From assembly GCA_022448525.1 (NCBI GenBank), contig JAKVCX010000004.1, forward strand, positions 186,001-250,000: 64,000 nucleotides of DNA, given 5' to 3'. Made by a program: the position numbers and the translations under genes. Positions 1 to 9,028 of this stretch are shown here, in pieces. Position 1 is the first letter of the stretch, and each line of letters starts with the position of its first letter. Source of the DNA: Tenacibaculum sp. Its GTDB lineage: Bacteria; Bacteroidota; Bacteroidia; Flavobacteriales; Flavobacteriaceae. Below the pieces are notes generated by a model. The model made no database searches, was not told the DNA's origin, and saw only the letters and a list, made by a program, of their open reading frames with translations.

Positions 1-236
1 CAACTGAAAGTCTTGAAAATACTTCTGTTGAAGATATCCAAAGTCTCATAGATCAATTACCCGAAGGATATAAAATGGTTTTTAACTTATATGCTATCGA
101 AGGTTATAAACATTCTGAAATTGCCAAAAAATTGAATATTTCAGAAAGTACGTCGAAGTCGCAATTATTTAAAGCAAGAAAATGGTTGCAGACTAATTAT
201 ATTAAATTGAATGAAGTGAGTCATGGAGGAAAATAA
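1..236 (+). CDS. ECF-type RNA polymerase sigma factor, 3' end only
   Basis: The frame opens at base 3 and runs to a TAA at 234-236, so only the last 77 codons are in the window. The translation carries a sigma-70 region 4 helix-turn-helix (GYKHSEIAKKLNISESTSK, followed by a KARKWL helix), typical of extracytoplasmic-function sigma factors that recognise the -35 region. The next gene starts at 223 and overlaps the 3' end by 14 bases, so the two are translationally coupled, as is usual for an ECF sigma factor and its regulator. The rest of the gene lies upstream of the window. The family is clear; the regulon is unknown. Confidence 0.85.
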   Translation, partial: TESLENTSVEDIQSLIDQLPEGYKMVFNLYAIEGYKHSEIAKKLNISESTSKSQLFKARKWLQTNYIKLNEVSHGGK

Positions 237-1023
237 GATAGATCAAATTATAAAAGAGAAGTTTAATGATAGAGTTTTAACTCCATCAGGTTCATCTTGG
301 GAAAGATTAGAAAGCATGATGGATGAACAAAAGGGAAACTCAAAAAAGAAATATTATCATTTTATAAGTATTGCAGCAAGTATTGCACTTTTATTTGGGA
401 TTTTCTTTGGATTAAATACAAACCAACTAGAAGAAATCAAAAATAAGTCAATAGAGGAACAAATAATTGTTACAATTCCAGAAAATACAAATGAGGATAA
501 AAACAGTTTGGTGGTTGAAGTTTCTGATGATAAGCAAAACGATAAAGAAATCACTTTGAAGGAGACTAAAGTTGATAGAAAAAATATAAGTATAAAGCCA
601 ATAATAACTAATAGTTCAGTTAAAAAAGAGTTAGAAATTGTTCAGGTTAATAAGAAAATAGAACCAGTCAAGAATACTTCGGAAGTTGTTGCAATTACTA
701 GCGAAAATAAAAATGTTGAATCTACGGCTGAGAATAAAACAAATAGCCGTGTAAAGGTAAATGGAGATGATTTGCTATTTGCTGTGACGCATTCACCAGA
801 TGAAGTAAAAGAATACTATGCAAATTTGAAAATGAAGAGAAGTGATGTTTTGGATAGTATAAAAATAAAGTTGAGAAGATCTAACTTAGAAATAAATCCA
901 GAAATCATTCTTGCTGAAGTAGAACGTTCTATTGAAGATGATGCTTATCAAGGAAATTTCAAAAATAATTTAGGAAGAAAAATATCGGATATCATAGTTG
1001 CTGTAGCAAACAGAAACAAATAA
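223..1023 (+). CDS. Single-pass membrane protein coupled to the ECF sigma gene (possible anti-sigma factor)
   Basis: A 266-residue protein with a short charged N-terminal part (about residues 1-43), one predicted transmembrane helix (about 45-64, ISIAASIALLFGIFFGL) and a long Lys/Glu/Asn-rich region outside it. That topology, cytoplasmic N-terminus plus one helix plus extracytoplasmic tail, and the 14-base overlap with the sigma gene fit an anti-sigma factor, but no recognisable zinc-binding anti-sigma motif (HxxxCxxC) is present. I cannot assign a family. The third gene of the set, at 1081, encodes a secreted protein that may be the sensor or the target. Confidence 0.6.
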   Translation: MEENKIDQIIKEKFNDRVLTPSGSSWERLESMMDEQKGNSKKKYYHFISIAASIALLFGIFFGLNTNQLEEIKNKSIEEQIIVTIPENTNEDKNSLVVEVSDDKQNDKEITLKETKVDRKNISIKPIITNSSVKKELEIVQVNKKIEPVKNTSEVVAITSENKNVESTAENKTNSRVKVNGDDLLFAVTHSPDEVKEYYANLKMKRSDVLDSIKIKLRRSNLEINPEIILAEVERSIEDDAYQGNFKNNLGRKISDIIVAVANRNK

Positions 1024-1080
1024 GTACTTAACAAAAGGCAGTCAGCCAAAAAGAAATTTAATAAACTTAAAAATTAAAAA

Positions 1081-2166
1081 ATGATTAAAAGAATACTAAT
1101 TTTATTAGTGCTTCTAGGCACAACTTATGCCCAAGCTCAAGAGAAAACATTTGAGAAAGAGGTGAGTAAAATATCAAAAGAGATAGAGAGAATCACAAAG
1201 GTTCATAAAGATTCTTTAAAGAGAAAAGTAAAAGAAATTAATGATAGGCTCGACAATAAGAAGATAGAGTTTACGGAAGCTGAAAAGTTAAAAAAAGAAG
1301 CTGCCGCATATCATGCTGGTCAAATTGAAAAACTTGTAAGCATTCAAGAGCAAAAATTGCAAGAGTTAGTTCAGGATAAAACTGATGGTAGAATCGCAAG
1401 TGAAGATGATGAAGACTATGATACTTTTACAATTGGAAAAAGAACATTCCGTTTTAAAATGTTTGAAGACGACGATGATAATGATGATAATTCATGGTTT
1501 AGAAAAAGACGTCGTAGAGACAAAAGAACAACTACCCAGTTCGTATTTGCATTAGGAATGAATAACGTTCTTGTAGATAATGATTTTGGTTCTTTAAACA
1601 ATTCAGATTATAGGTTTTGGCAATCACGTTTTTATGAGCTTGGTTTTACTTGGAAAACAAGATTGTCAAAAGAACCGTCAAAGGCATATTTTAAATACGG
1701 ATTCTCATTTTTATGGAATAATTTAAGAGCTGATGATAACAGATTTCACGAGGTAAATGGAGATCAAACGAATTTAGTAGTAAATCCAAATTCATTAACA
1801 GAGAGTCGATTACGTCATGTTCAAATGACTTTTCCAATGCATTTTGAATTAGATTTTTCAAAGAATAGAGTGTACTCAGATGATGAGGTGGTTGATAGAA
1901 CACACCAAGATGTAAGAATAGGATTAGGAGGTTTCTTTGGATTTAAATTAGGAACGCGCCAATATCTAGAATATGTGAACGCACAAGGAGTTAGAGTAGA
2001 GGAGGTGCAAAAGGCAGATTTCAATATGAACACTGTTAATTATGGATTAAGTGCATATATCGCTTATGAAGGCATAGGATTATATGCGAAATATGATTTA
2101 AATCCACTCTTTCAAAATACAAATATTAGAAACATTTCATTAGGTGTACGTTTTGATATAAATTAG
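1081..2166 (+). CDS. Secreted coiled-coil protein with a possible outer-membrane beta-barrel domain
   Basis: 361 residues. A clear signal peptide (MIKRILILLVLLGTTYAQAQ) is followed by a Lys/Glu-rich coiled-coil stretch (about 21-110), an acidic/basic low-complexity patch (about 115-145, Asp-rich then RKRRRRDKR), and a C-terminal half with alternating aromatic/polar strands ending in ISLGVRFDIN, like the last strand of an outer-membrane barrel. It lies 57 bases after the putative anti-sigma gene on the same strand and is probably co-transcribed. I do not recognise a named family; a cell-envelope role is inferred from signal peptide and context. Confidence 0.6.
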   Translation: MIKRILILLVLLGTTYAQAQEKTFEKEVSKISKEIERITKVHKDSLKRKVKEINDRLDNKKIEFTEAEKLKKEAAAYHAGQIEKLVSIQEQKLQELVQDKTDGRIASEDDEDYDTFTIGKRTFRFKMFEDDDDNDDNSWFRKRRRRDKRTTTQFVFALGMNNVLVDNDFGSLNNSDYRFWQSRFYELGFTWKTRLSKEPSKAYFKYGFSFLWNNLRADDNRFHEVNGDQTNLVVNPNSLTESRLRHVQMTFPMHFELDFSKNRVYSDDEVVDRTHQDVRIGLGGFFGFKLGTRQYLEYVNAQGVRVEEVQKADFNMNTVNYGLSAYIAYEGIGLYAKYDLNPLFQNTNIRNISLGVRFDIN

Positions 2167-2178
2167 AATTAAAAGGAA

Positions 2179-2204
2179 AAAAGAGAGCATTATTGCTCTC
2201 TTTT
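2179..2204. terminator. Bidirectional Rho-independent terminator
   Basis: Stem AAGAGAGCA / TGCTCTCTT with a four-base loop, A-run on one side and T-run on the other. It ends the plus-strand operon finishing at 2166, and the minus-strand gene's stop codon (2190) lies inside the hairpin. Confidence 0.85.
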
Positions 2205-3086
2205 TTGTTTTTGTTCCCACTCTTTTCTTAAGTCAGTTGATAGAATTCCTGTACCATCGTGTTTCCATCCTGGTGGTTTAAAAAGGTATAATATCTTTTT
2301 TGTCATTGACGTTTTACTACTAAAAACGTCTTTTATCATGTTATACCATTCTACGAAAGCAACTTTTATAGGATTGTAAGTTTCAATATTTTTAACTAAA
2401 CCATAAACTGGTTTCTCATCTTCAGGTTCAAAGGTTCCAAAAAGTTTATCCCAAATAATAAATATTCCTGCATGGTTTCTATCTAAATATTGCGGATTTG
2501 TAGCATGATGAACTCTATGATGACTAGGAGTGTTAAATACAGCTTCAAACCATTTTGGAAGTTTCGTAATTAGTTCTGTATGAATCCAGTATTGATACAA
2601 TAAACTAATGCTCATTTGAACCAAAACCATTACTGGATGAAATCCAATAATAATAAGAGGTAGCCAAAAAATAAATGTATAAAAACTACCTGTCCAAGTT
2701 TGACGAAGTGCTGTACTTAAATTATATTTCTGTGAAGAATGATGTACAACATGACTTGCCCAGAACAATCTACTTTCGTGAGCGATTCTGTGATTCCAAT
2801 AATACACAAAATCTTCTGCGAATAATAAAATAAACCAAGCCCACCAAGTAAAAGGAATTGTAAATAATCGGAATTGGTATAACCATAGAAAAAGAGCAAG
2901 AGTTAATCCTTTTGCAAATAAACCAATAGCAACATTTCCTAACCCCATTGTAATTGAGGTAAAGGCATCTTTAAATTCGTACTCATCGAGTTTAATTTTT
3001 ACAGTTAAAATAGCTTCAACAATCACTGTAATTACAAATACAGGTATTGCGTAATGTATTAAATTTGGTATTTCTGGAATTTCCAT
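2190..3086 (-). CDS. Sterol desaturase / fatty acid hydroxylase family membrane protein
   Basis: 298 residues with several hydrophobic segments. The histidine boxes of the di-iron fatty-acid-hydroxylase superfamily are visible: HRIAHESRLFWASHVVHH (about residues 97-115) and HHRVHHATN (about 190-198), with a further His near 206. Such enzymes use a non-haem di-iron centre in the membrane to hydroxylate or desaturate lipids; the substrate here cannot be told. It stands alone on the minus strand between the sigma operon and the divergent ribosomal-protein operon. Confidence 0.85.
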   Translation of the reverse strand: MEIPEIPNLIHYAIPVFVITVIVEAILTVKIKLDEYEFKDAFTSITMGLGNVAIGLFAKGLTLALFLWLYQFRLFTIPFTWWAWFILLFAEDFVYYWNHRIAHESRLFWASHVVHHSSQKYNLSTALRQTWTGSFYTFIFWLPLIIIGFHPVMVLVQMSISLLYQYWIHTELITKLPKWFEAVFNTPSHHRVHHATNPQYLDRNHAGIFIIWDKLFGTFEPEDEKPVYGLVKNIETYNPIKVAFVEWYNMIKDVFSSKTSMTKKILYLFKPPGWKHDGTGILSTDLRKEWEQKQKREQ

Positions 3087-3164
3087 TTGAAAGGGTTTTG
3101 TGTTGGAAAGATACTAAAAATGAAAAATAAGTCTAAAGAATTATGTTATCCAGATAAAAACTAA

Positions 3165-3172
3165 TATATTTG
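3165..3172 (+). promoter_or_regulatory. Promoter -7 element (TATATTTG) of the rpsF operon
   Basis: Exact match to the Bacteroidota -7 consensus TAnnTTTG, 25 bases before the rpsF start. No good TTG -33 element is seen at the usual distance. Confidence 0.6.
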
Positions 3173-3197
3173 CACGCTTAAAAATAAATTAATAATT

Positions 3198-3539
3198 ATG
3201 AATCATTACGAAACTGTTTTCATTTTGAATCCCGTTTTATCTGAAGGTCAGATAAAGGAAACAGTAAAAAAGTTCGAAGACTATTTGGTTTCTAAAGGTG
3301 CAGAAATGATCCACAAAGAAGATTGGGGGCTTAAGAAATTAGCTTATCCAATTCAGAAGAAAAAAAGTGGTTTCTATCACTTATTTGAGTACAAAGTAGC
3401 TGGTGAGGTTATCTCTCCGTTTGAATTAGAGTTTAGACGTGACGATAGCATTATGCGTTATTTAACTGTAAAGTTAGACAAACATGCTGCTGCTTGGGCT
3501 GAAAAGAGAAGAGAACGAGTTAAATCTGCAAAAAAGTAA
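3198..3539 (+). CDS. rpsF: 30S ribosomal protein S6
   Basis: 113 residues, the usual length. It begins MNHYETVFILNPVLSEGQ, the classic S6 start (YE..FI..P.), and contains the GAE...EDWGLKKLAYPI..KK.G.Y core. S6 binds 16S rRNA together with S18 on the platform of the small subunit. First gene of the conserved rpsF-rpsR-rplI operon, 6 bases before rpsR. Confidence 0.98.
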   Translation: MNHYETVFILNPVLSEGQIKETVKKFEDYLVSKGAEMIHKEDWGLKKLAYPIQKKKSGFYHLFEYKVAGEVISPFELEFRRDDSIMRYLTVKLDKHAAAWAEKRRERVKSAKK

Positions 3540-3545
3540 TCAATT

Positions 3546-3842
3546 ATGTCATCAATTGAACAACAAGCAAAAGGAAACAAGCAGGGAGAAGTACGTTACT
3601 TAACTCCGCTTGACATTGAAACTAAAAAGGAAGCTAAATACTGTCGTTTTAAAAGAAACGGTATTAAGTATATCGATTACAAAGATCCTGATTTCTTAAT
3701 GTACTTAGTAAACGATCAAGGTAAAATTTTACCAAGACGTTTAACAGGAACTTCATTAAAATATCAACGTAAAGTAGCTCAAGCAATCAAAAGAGCTCGT
3801 CACTTAGCTTTAATGCCATACGTTGGTGATATGTTAAAATAA
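3546..3842 (+). CDS. rpsR: 30S ribosomal protein S18
   Basis: 98 residues, slightly longer than the E. coli protein because of an N-terminal extension. The S18 signature is present: [21 protein letters not shown], then [22 protein letters not shown] and HLALMPY. S18 pairs with S6 on the 30S platform. Second gene of the rpsF operon, 15 bases before rplI. Confidence 0.98.
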   Translation: MSSIEQQAKGNKQGEVRYLTPLDIETKKEAKYCRFKRNGIKYIDYKDPDFLMYLVNDQGKILPRRLTGTSLKYQRKVAQAIKRARHLALMPYVGDMLK

Positions 3843-3857
3843 TAAAGAAGTAGAAAC

Positions 3858-4307
3858 ATGGAATTGATATTAAAACAAGACGTAGAAAATTTAGGTTTTA
3901 AAGATGATGTTGTAACTGTAAAGAATGGTTACGGTCGTAATTACCTAATACCTCAAGGATATGCAATTTTAGCTACTTCTTCTGCGAAGAAAGTATTAGC
4001 TGAAAATTTAAAGCAACGTGCTTTTAAAGAAGCTAAATTAGTTGAAGATGCTAACAAAGTAGCTGAAACAGTTAAAGGATACGAAATCAAAATCGCTTCT
4101 AAAGTTGGTTCTGGTGATAAGTTATTCGGTTCTGTAAACAACATTGATGTTGCAGAAGCTTTAGCTAAACAAGGTACTGAGATTGATAAGAAATTTATCA
4201 AAGTTACAGGTGGAAACGTAAAAAGATTAGGTAAGTATAATGCTGCCGTTCGTTTACACAGATCTGTAGTTGTAGATATTACTTTTGAAGTAGTAGCTGA
4301 GAAATAA
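3858..4307 (+). CDS. rplI: 50S ribosomal protein L9
   Basis: 149 residues, the normal bacterial length. It starts MELILKQDVENLGFKDDVVTVK and continues with the GYGRNYLIPQGYA motif of the N-terminal rRNA-binding domain, then a long connecting helix (about residues 40-75) and the C-terminal domain. Last gene of the rpsF-rpsR-rplI operon; a strong terminator follows at 4328. Confidence 0.98.
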   Translation: MELILKQDVENLGFKDDVVTVKNGYGRNYLIPQGYAILATSSAKKVLAENLKQRAFKEAKLVEDANKVAETVKGYEIKIASKVGSGDKLFGSVNNIDVAEALAKQGTEIDKKFIKVTGGNVKRLGKYNAAVRLHRSVVVDITFEVVAEK

Positions 4308-4327
4308 TAACAACAATTTGTTGATTT

Positions 4328-4353
4328 AAAAGCGCATCATATGATGCGCTTTT
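4328..4353 (+). terminator. Terminator of the rpsF-rpsR-rplI operon
   Basis: Perfect palindrome AAAAGCGCATCAT/ATGATGCGCTTTT running into eight or more T residues, 20 bases after the rplI stop. The 130 bases from here to the next terminator hold no convincing gene. Confidence 0.9.
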
Positions 4354-4489
4354 TTTTGGTTAAAAATCTCCTAAAATTATAATAAAGGGTGTTTTTCCTG
4401 AGGGTTAAATCAAATATTAATTGATATTTGTTTTAACATTTACATACTTTATATAATTTTTTAGGGGATTATGAATTATATAAAAAAAG

Positions 4490-4515
4490 AAACTCTGACT
4501 GTAAAGTCAGAGTTT
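4490..4515 (-). terminator. Terminator of lysA
   Basis: Perfect 11-bp stem AAACTCTGACT / AGTCAGAGTTT with loop GTAA. On the minus strand it ends in a run of T residues just after the lysA stop. Confidence 0.85.
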
Positions 4516-4525
4516 TATTTTTTAT

Positions 4526-5737
4526 TTAGATTACAACTTCTTGATTTTTAATGATATCCTCAAAGGTTTCTCTTTTTCGAATTACATAATCTTTCCCTTG
4601 ATGAATCATAACTTCTGCAGGACGGTATCTGGAATTATAATTGGATGCCATAGAAAAACAATAGGCACCTGCATTAGAAAAACATAAAACATCCTCTTCA
4701 CGAATTTCATTTAATCTTCTATTCGTACCAAAAGTATCAGTTTCACAGATGTAACCTACTATACTGTAGAAACGTTCTCTTCCTTTAGGATTTGATAAGT
4801 TTTCTATTTTATGGTAAGAACCATAAAACATCGGACGAATTAAATGATTTAGACCACTATCAATTCCTGCAAATACAGTCGATGTTGTTTGTTTAATTAC
4901 ATTTACGGATGCTAAGAAATAACCTGCCTCGCTCACTAAGAATTTTCCAGGCTCGAACATTAAAGTTAAATCCTTTCCATATTCTTTACAAAAATCATTA
5001 AACCTTTTAGTTAAGTGCTTTCCTAAATCTTCAATATTAGTAGCAATGTCTCCTTCTTTATACGGAACTTTAAATCCACTTCCAAAATCAATAAAGTCAA
5101 TATTATCAAATTGTTTAGAAACATCAAATAAGATTTCGGTAGCCATTAAAAAAGTGTCAACATCTAAAATATCAGATCCTGTATGCATATGGATTCCATT
5201 AATATGCATCCCAGTATTTTCTACTACTCTTTTAATATGCGGTACTTGGTGTATTGAGATTCCGAATTTAGAATCGATATGTCCAACAGATATTTTTGAA
5301 TTTCCTCCAGCCATCACATGTGGATTTATTCTAATACAAACAGGAATTTCTGGATTCTTTTGACCAAATAATTCTAATATTGATAAATTATCTATATTGA
5401 TTTGAACACCTAATTTTGCTACATCTTCTATTTCTTTTAGAGAAACACCATTAGGAGTATAGATGATATCTTTTGGCTCAAAACCAGCTAATAAACCAAG
5501 TTTAACTTCTTGTATTGAAACTGTATCCAATCCACTTCCTAATTGATTAAACACTTTCAATATATTAACGTTAGACAAGGCTTTTGTAGCGTAGTTAATC
5601 TTTACATTTTTTACTTTAGAGAATGCTTTTGTGATACGTTTATATTGAGATGATATTTTATCAGTATCGTAAACATATAAAGGGCTACCATGTTTTTTAG
5701 CCAGTTCTAAAAGTAAATTTCTATCCATTTTATTCAA
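4526..5737 (-). CDS. lysA: Diaminopimelate decarboxylase
   Basis: 403 residues, fold-type III PLP enzyme. The PLP lysine lies in INYATKALSN (K52 by this start). Also present: GLDTVS, the HMHTGSDI segment, the GSGFKVPY glycine loop and EPGKFLVSEAG, and the active-site pair CETDTFGTN / NAGAYCFSMASNYNSR near the C-terminus. It removes CO2 from meso-diaminopimelate to give L-lysine. The start may equally be Met4 (5728), as MDRNLLLELAKKHG is the usual beginning. It is a single gene with its own terminator at 4490. Confidence 0.93.
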   Translation of the reverse strand: MNKMDRNLLLELAKKHGSPLYVYDTDKISSQYKRITKAFSKVKNVKINYATKALSNVNILKVFNQLGSGLDTVSIQEVKLGLLAGFEPKDIIYTPNGVSLKEIEDVAKLGVQINIDNLSILELFGQKNPEIPVCIRINPHVMAGGNSKISVGHIDSKFGISIHQVPHIKRVVENTGMHINGIHMHTGSDILDVDTFLMATEILFDVSKQFDNIDFIDFGSGFKVPYKEGDIATNIEDLGKHLTKRFNDFCKEYGKDLTLMFEPGKFLVSEAGYFLASVNVIKQTTSTVFAGIDSGLNHLIRPMFYGSYHKIENLSNPKGRERFYSIVGYICETDTFGTNRRLNEIREEDVLCFSNAGAYCFSMASNYNSRYRPAEVMIHQGKDYVIRKRETFEDIIKNQEVVI

Positions 5738-5862
5738 TTTAAGGCGTCAAAAGTAGGGGATACGAGAAGGAAAAAAAACGAAATTGGAGAATATAACACA
5801 ATTCAATTTTGTGTAAAATAATATACGAGCTTGTTAATTTAAGAAAAAAACAACAAAATAGC

Positions 5863-5894
5863 TTGTTTTTATCGTGCTACAACGCTTATATTTG
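5863..5894 (+). promoter_or_regulatory. Consensus promoter with no annotated gene behind it
   Basis: TTG (5863-5865), a 21-base spacer and TATATTTG (5887-5894) match the Bacteroidota -33/-7 consensus. Transcription would start near 5900 and reach a strong terminator 60 bases later, giving a very short transcript. Confidence 0.55.
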
Positions 5895-5901
5895 CTACGA
5901 A

Positions 5902-5952
5902 ATGAATATCAATTCGTTATTAGTTATTGATTTTATTTTAATGGGAGGTTAA
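5902..5952 (+). CDS. Possible 16-residue leader or micropeptide
   Basis: ATG at 5902 opens a 16-codon frame (MNINSLLVIDFILMGG) ending in TAA at 5950-5952. The peptide is hydrophobic, with a short ILMGG end. It lies just after a consensus promoter and 5 bases before a perfect terminator hairpin, so the unit is promoter - tiny ORF - terminator. It might be a micropeptide, a small RNA with a chance ORF, or an attenuated leader, although no gene follows on the plus strand. The ORF itself is weak evidence; the flanking signals are better. Confidence 0.3.
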   Translation: MNINSLLVIDFILMGG

Positions 5953-5957
5953 TTAAA

Positions 5958-5980
5958 AACTCCGGTCTAAGACCGGAGTT
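5958..5980. terminator. Bidirectional terminator between the micro-ORF unit and pepT
   Basis: Perfect 10-bp stem AACTCCGGTC / GACCGGAGTT with loop TAA, T-run on the plus strand and also on the minus strand. It can end the short plus-strand unit and the minus-strand pepT. Confidence 0.85.
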
Positions 5981-6009
5981 TTTTCATTTTCTGATATTTA
6001 TAAAATTCT

Positions 6010-7248
6010 TTATTTAAATTTTTCAGTAACTTTTTGAGCAATTCCTACAATTACTTCAGTTGCTTTCATAATTGATTCTACAGGAACATATTCATATCTA
6101 CCATGAAAATTATGACCTCCGGCGAAAATATTCGGGCAAGGTAATCCCATATAAGAAAGTTGTGAACCATCAGTTCCACCACGAATTGGTTTAATTAAAG
6201 GAGTAATGTTCATTTCTTTCATCACTTCTTCAGCAATATCCACAATGTACATTACAGGCTCAACTTTTTCTTTCATGTTGAAATATTGATCTTTGATTTG
6301 AACTTGAATAGCATCTTTTCCTAAATGTTCATTTAATTTTTGAGCAGTAGAAAGCATCAACTCTTTGCGTTCATTAAAAAGATTCATATCATGGTCTCTA
6401 ATGATATATTTTAAAACAGTTTGCTCAACTTTTCCTTCCATTGTGTGTAAATGAAAGAATCCTTCATATCCTGTTGTTTTTTCAGGAACTTCGTTTTCCG
6501 GTAAAGCTTTGATGAAATCACTAGCAATTGTCATAGAATTTACCATTTTTCCTTTTGCATATCCTGGATGTACAATTTTACCATTAATTGTAACAACGGC
6601 TCCAGCTGCATTGAAGTTTTCATATTCTAATTCACCAATCTGACTTCCATCCATTGTGTAAGCCCATTGTGCACCAAATTTTTCAACATCAAATTTGTGA
6701 GCACCTTTTCCAACTTCTTCATCAGGTGTAAAACAAATTCTGATTTTACCATGTTTAATTTCTGGATTTTGAATTAAATATTCCATCGCAGAAACAATTT
6801 CAGTAACACCAGCTTTATCATCAGCACCTAATAAAGTTGTTCCATCAGTTGTAATAATTGTTTGACCTTTATATTGTAATAAATCTTCGAAATAAGATGG
6901 AGATAAAACAATATTTTTCTCTTTATTTAAGATAATATCTTCTCCATTATAATCATGGTGAATTTGTGGTTTTACGTTTGCTCCAGTAAAATCTGGACTT
7001 GTATCAATATGAGCAACAAAACCAATAGTAGGAACATCATAATCAATATTACTCGGTAGCGTAGCCATTAAATAACAGTTCTCATCTAATTCTACATCTT
7101 CCATTCCAATTTCTTTAAGTTCCTGTTCTAAAACACGAGCTAAATCCCATTGTTTTTCAGTACTTGGAAATTTCGGATTGTTAGGATCAGATTCTGTATC
7201 AATCGTTACATATTTTACAAATCTGTCAATTATATGCTGTTTGTTCAT
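6010..7248 (-). CDS. pepT: Peptidase T (tripeptide aminopeptidase)
   Basis: An M20-family zinc peptidase that removes the N-terminal residue from tripeptides in the cytoplasm. Visible motifs: [13 protein letters not shown] (first metal ligands), [24 protein letters not shown] (catalytic Glu and ligand), [17 protein letters not shown], and [17 protein letters not shown] with the final HGRYEYVP. I chose the ATG at 7248 ([18 protein letters not shown]) because it matches the family's start; an in-frame ATG at 7269 would add seven residues. The gene upstream on the same strand (7277) codes for an unrelated lipoprotein. Confidence 0.93.
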   Translation of the reverse strand: MNKQHIIDRFVKYVTIDTESDPNNPKFPSTEKQWDLARVLEQELKEIGMEDVELDENCYLMATLPSNIDYDVPTIGFVAHIDTSPDFTGANVKPQIHHDYNGEDIILNKEKNIVLSPSYFEDLLQYKGQTIITTDGTTLLGADDKAGVTEIVSAMEYLIQNPEIKHGKIRICFTPDEEVGKGAHKFDVEKFGAQWAYTMDGSQIGELEYENFNAAGAVVTINGKIVHPGYAKGKMVNSMTIASDFIKALPENEVPEKTTGYEGFFHLHTMEGKVEQTVLKYIIRDHDMNLFNERKELMLSTAQKLNEHLGKDAIQVQIKDQYFNMKEKVEPVMYIVDIAEEVMKEMNITPLIKPIRGGTDGSQLSYMGLPCPNIFAGGHNFHGRYEYVPVESIMKATEVIVGIAQKVTEKFK

Positions 7249-7276
7249 TCTTTTATTTTTAAAGTTCAAAAATAAC

Positions 7277-7831
7277 TTATTTCAAATGTATTTTTTCAAT
7301 TAATTTTAGTGCTGTACAGATTCTTTCATTTACTAATGAATCGCCATAAATTTCAGTTTTTACATGTAAAAATCCACGTTCAGCTTTTGAGAAAACATTT
7401 AACACGTGGTAATCAAATTTACTTTGTTTTCCTTTGGTTAAATTATAATATCCTTCTCCTTCATTAAATCGAATTTTTTTAGACTTCAATTCGATTAATT
7501 CCATTTTTAGATTTTCTTTCTTAATTTTTTCAATAAAAGCATCATCAATTTTAATTGTATTAAGAACAAAGGAAGCGTCTAGAATTATGGAGTTAGTTAG
7601 TGATTTAGTTGTATCAGCTGAATAAACCGATGAAACTGCATCATCATAATATAAGTTAGTCTTCCAATTTTTAGGTAATTCAATAACAAAATTGTTTTTA
7701 AAATCACTTATTTCTTCCAAACCATATGGAGTACTTACATTACAATTAAAATCTTTGTCAAAGTTGTAATTAGAATTACAAGAAGTTATCAAAATAGAGA
7801 ATACAACTAAAATCAGATTTACTTTTTTCAT
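7277..7831 (-). CDS. Hypothetical lipoprotein
   Basis: 184 residues. The N-terminus [18 protein letters not shown] is a lipoprotein signal peptide with lipobox ITSC (Cys18), so the mature protein should be lipidated and envelope-bound. The rest is a soluble domain with no motif I recognise. Its start overlaps the stop of the upstream DUF3810 gene (ATGA at 7828-7831), so the two are co-translated and probably work together. Confidence 0.6.
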   Translation of the reverse strand: MKKVNLILVVFSILITSCNSNYNFDKDFNCNVSTPYGLEEISDFKNNFVIELPKNWKTNLYYDDAVSSVYSADTTKSLTNSIILDASFVLNTIKIDDAFIEKIKKENLKMELIELKSKKIRFNEGEGYYNLTKGKQSKFDYHVLNVFSKAERGFLHVKTEIYGDSLVNERICTALKLIEKIHLK

Positions 7832-8901
7832 GGTTTATTTTGTTCTGTGTATGCAATTAACAAATCTACAACATAGCTATAAGATTCAATACCTTTAGCT
7901 TGATTATTTGCTTTTAGATACGAATTGTAACCTTTCTTCAGGTATGGTTCAATTGGGTTTTCAAATTGTTTCCAAAAATCATAATTATCTTTAAGCTCTT
8001 TACGTATGCCTTTATTAATTTTTAACCAGTATTGTTTGAATAATTCAGGTTCCCTTTTTCGAAGTTCTCTGATACAATATCTTAAAGCCATTCTGTATCC
8101 GGAATATTTAAAATATATGTCATCACTGGCCACAGATGCTAAAAAACCAACAAAGTTTGCTTCGTTCTCTGCAGACCAACCAATTTGATGAGCTACTTCA
8201 TGACAGGCAGTTGCTGGCATTCCTGCTTTAGGAATCATACTATTTACTTGTGCTTCTCCTGTAATTGGATTTAAATATCCTGAAGTTCCATTATAGGATT
8301 GAAATAAGCTTACAATTGAATTTTTTATGGAAGGACTTTTGTATGTTAATTGTGGAAATTGATTACTAAGATTTAAATAAGCATCTGAAACTTTGTTATA
8401 AATTTCTCTGTTCGTGTAAGGAACAATAATTTTAATGGTATCGTTTCCTGAAATAGAAGTTTGAATACTATTTAAAGTATCAATAAAACTAATCGATGTT
8501 TCAATAAGTTGTTCCGTTGTATATTGAGAAGATTTTAAATTTAATTTTTTCGCCAGCGGTTCTCGAAAGTAATTTAACCCCCAAAAGAGATAAAAAAAGC
8601 AATAAATAATTGAAAGAAATGCAATAAATCGTATTGATTTTTTAATTAAATTTCGGAATCTATTTTTAATTATTTTGTAAGTTTCGAATACAAATAAGCA
8701 TATTAAAATCAAACCTATAAGGTCCCCAATAGAAATAGGTAACCAACCAAAAATTAAACGTAAGAATCTGGATATGTAAGGATATATTCCATTTGAATAA
8801 TATTCTTCAATAAATTGTGTTTTGCCACTTATAAAGTTGATGAAAATCACTTGTATAGGCAATAAAACAGCAAGAAAAACAGTTTTTTTATTATGGTTCA
8901 T
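7828..8901 (-). CDS. DUF3810-family membrane protein with a zinc-peptidase motif
   Basis: A Bacteroidota-specific family. About four hydrophobic helices occupy the N-terminal third (including the FGWLPISIGDLIGLILI segment), followed by a soluble domain holding the gluzincin-like motif CHEVAHQIGW and, seven residues after it, ENEANFVGFLA, which could supply the third ligand. This suggests a membrane-bound metallopeptidase, unproven for the family. I place the start at the ATG at 8901 rather than the in-frame ATG at 8973, because a -7 element (8907-8914) lies inside the longer version and the family's proteins begin about here. The divergent neighbour is dnaB. Confidence 0.75.
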   Translation of the reverse strand: MNHNKKTVFLAVLLPIQVIFINFISGKTQFIEEYYSNGIYPYISRFLRLIFGWLPISIGDLIGLILICLFVFETYKIIKNRFRNLIKKSIRFIAFLSIIYCFFYLFWGLNYFREPLAKKLNLKSSQYTTEQLIETSISFIDTLNSIQTSISGNDTIKIIVPYTNREIYNKVSDAYLNLSNQFPQLTYKSPSIKNSIVSLFQSYNGTSGYLNPITGEAQVNSMIPKAGMPATACHEVAHQIGWSAENEANFVGFLASVASDDIYFKYSGYRMALRYCIRELRKREPELFKQYWLKINKGIRKELKDNYDFWKQFENPIEPYLKKGYNSYLKANNQAKGIESYSYVVDLLIAYTEQNKP

Positions 8902-8906
8902 TGTAC

Positions 8907-8914
8907 CAAAAATA
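8907..8914 (-). promoter_or_regulatory. -7 element (TATTTTTG) of the DUF3810 gene
   Basis: Minus-strand match to TAnnTTTG ending 5 bases before the chosen start codon, implying a leaderless or nearly leaderless transcript. Confidence 0.4.
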
Positions 8915-9015
8915 GAAAGATATAATGTTATTAACATACTAATAACAATTTTGTTTACATTTTTTGTGAACAAAGAAAATCACCATAAGCTAATACAAAT
9001 ATCAATGTAAAAAAT

Positions 9016-9023
9016 TACTTTTG
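9016..9023 (+). promoter_or_regulatory. -7 element (TACTTTTG) of dnaB
   Basis: Exact match to TAnnTTTG, only 5 bases before the dnaB ATG, so transcription should start at or beside the start codon. Confidence 0.5.
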
Positions 9024-9028
9024 CCCAT

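Noticed and set aside
4470..4552. A 26-codon plus-strand ORF starting at the ATG near 4470 (MNYIKKETL...)
   Set aside because: It runs through the lysA terminator hairpin and into the lysA 3' end, with no promoter of its own that I can support.
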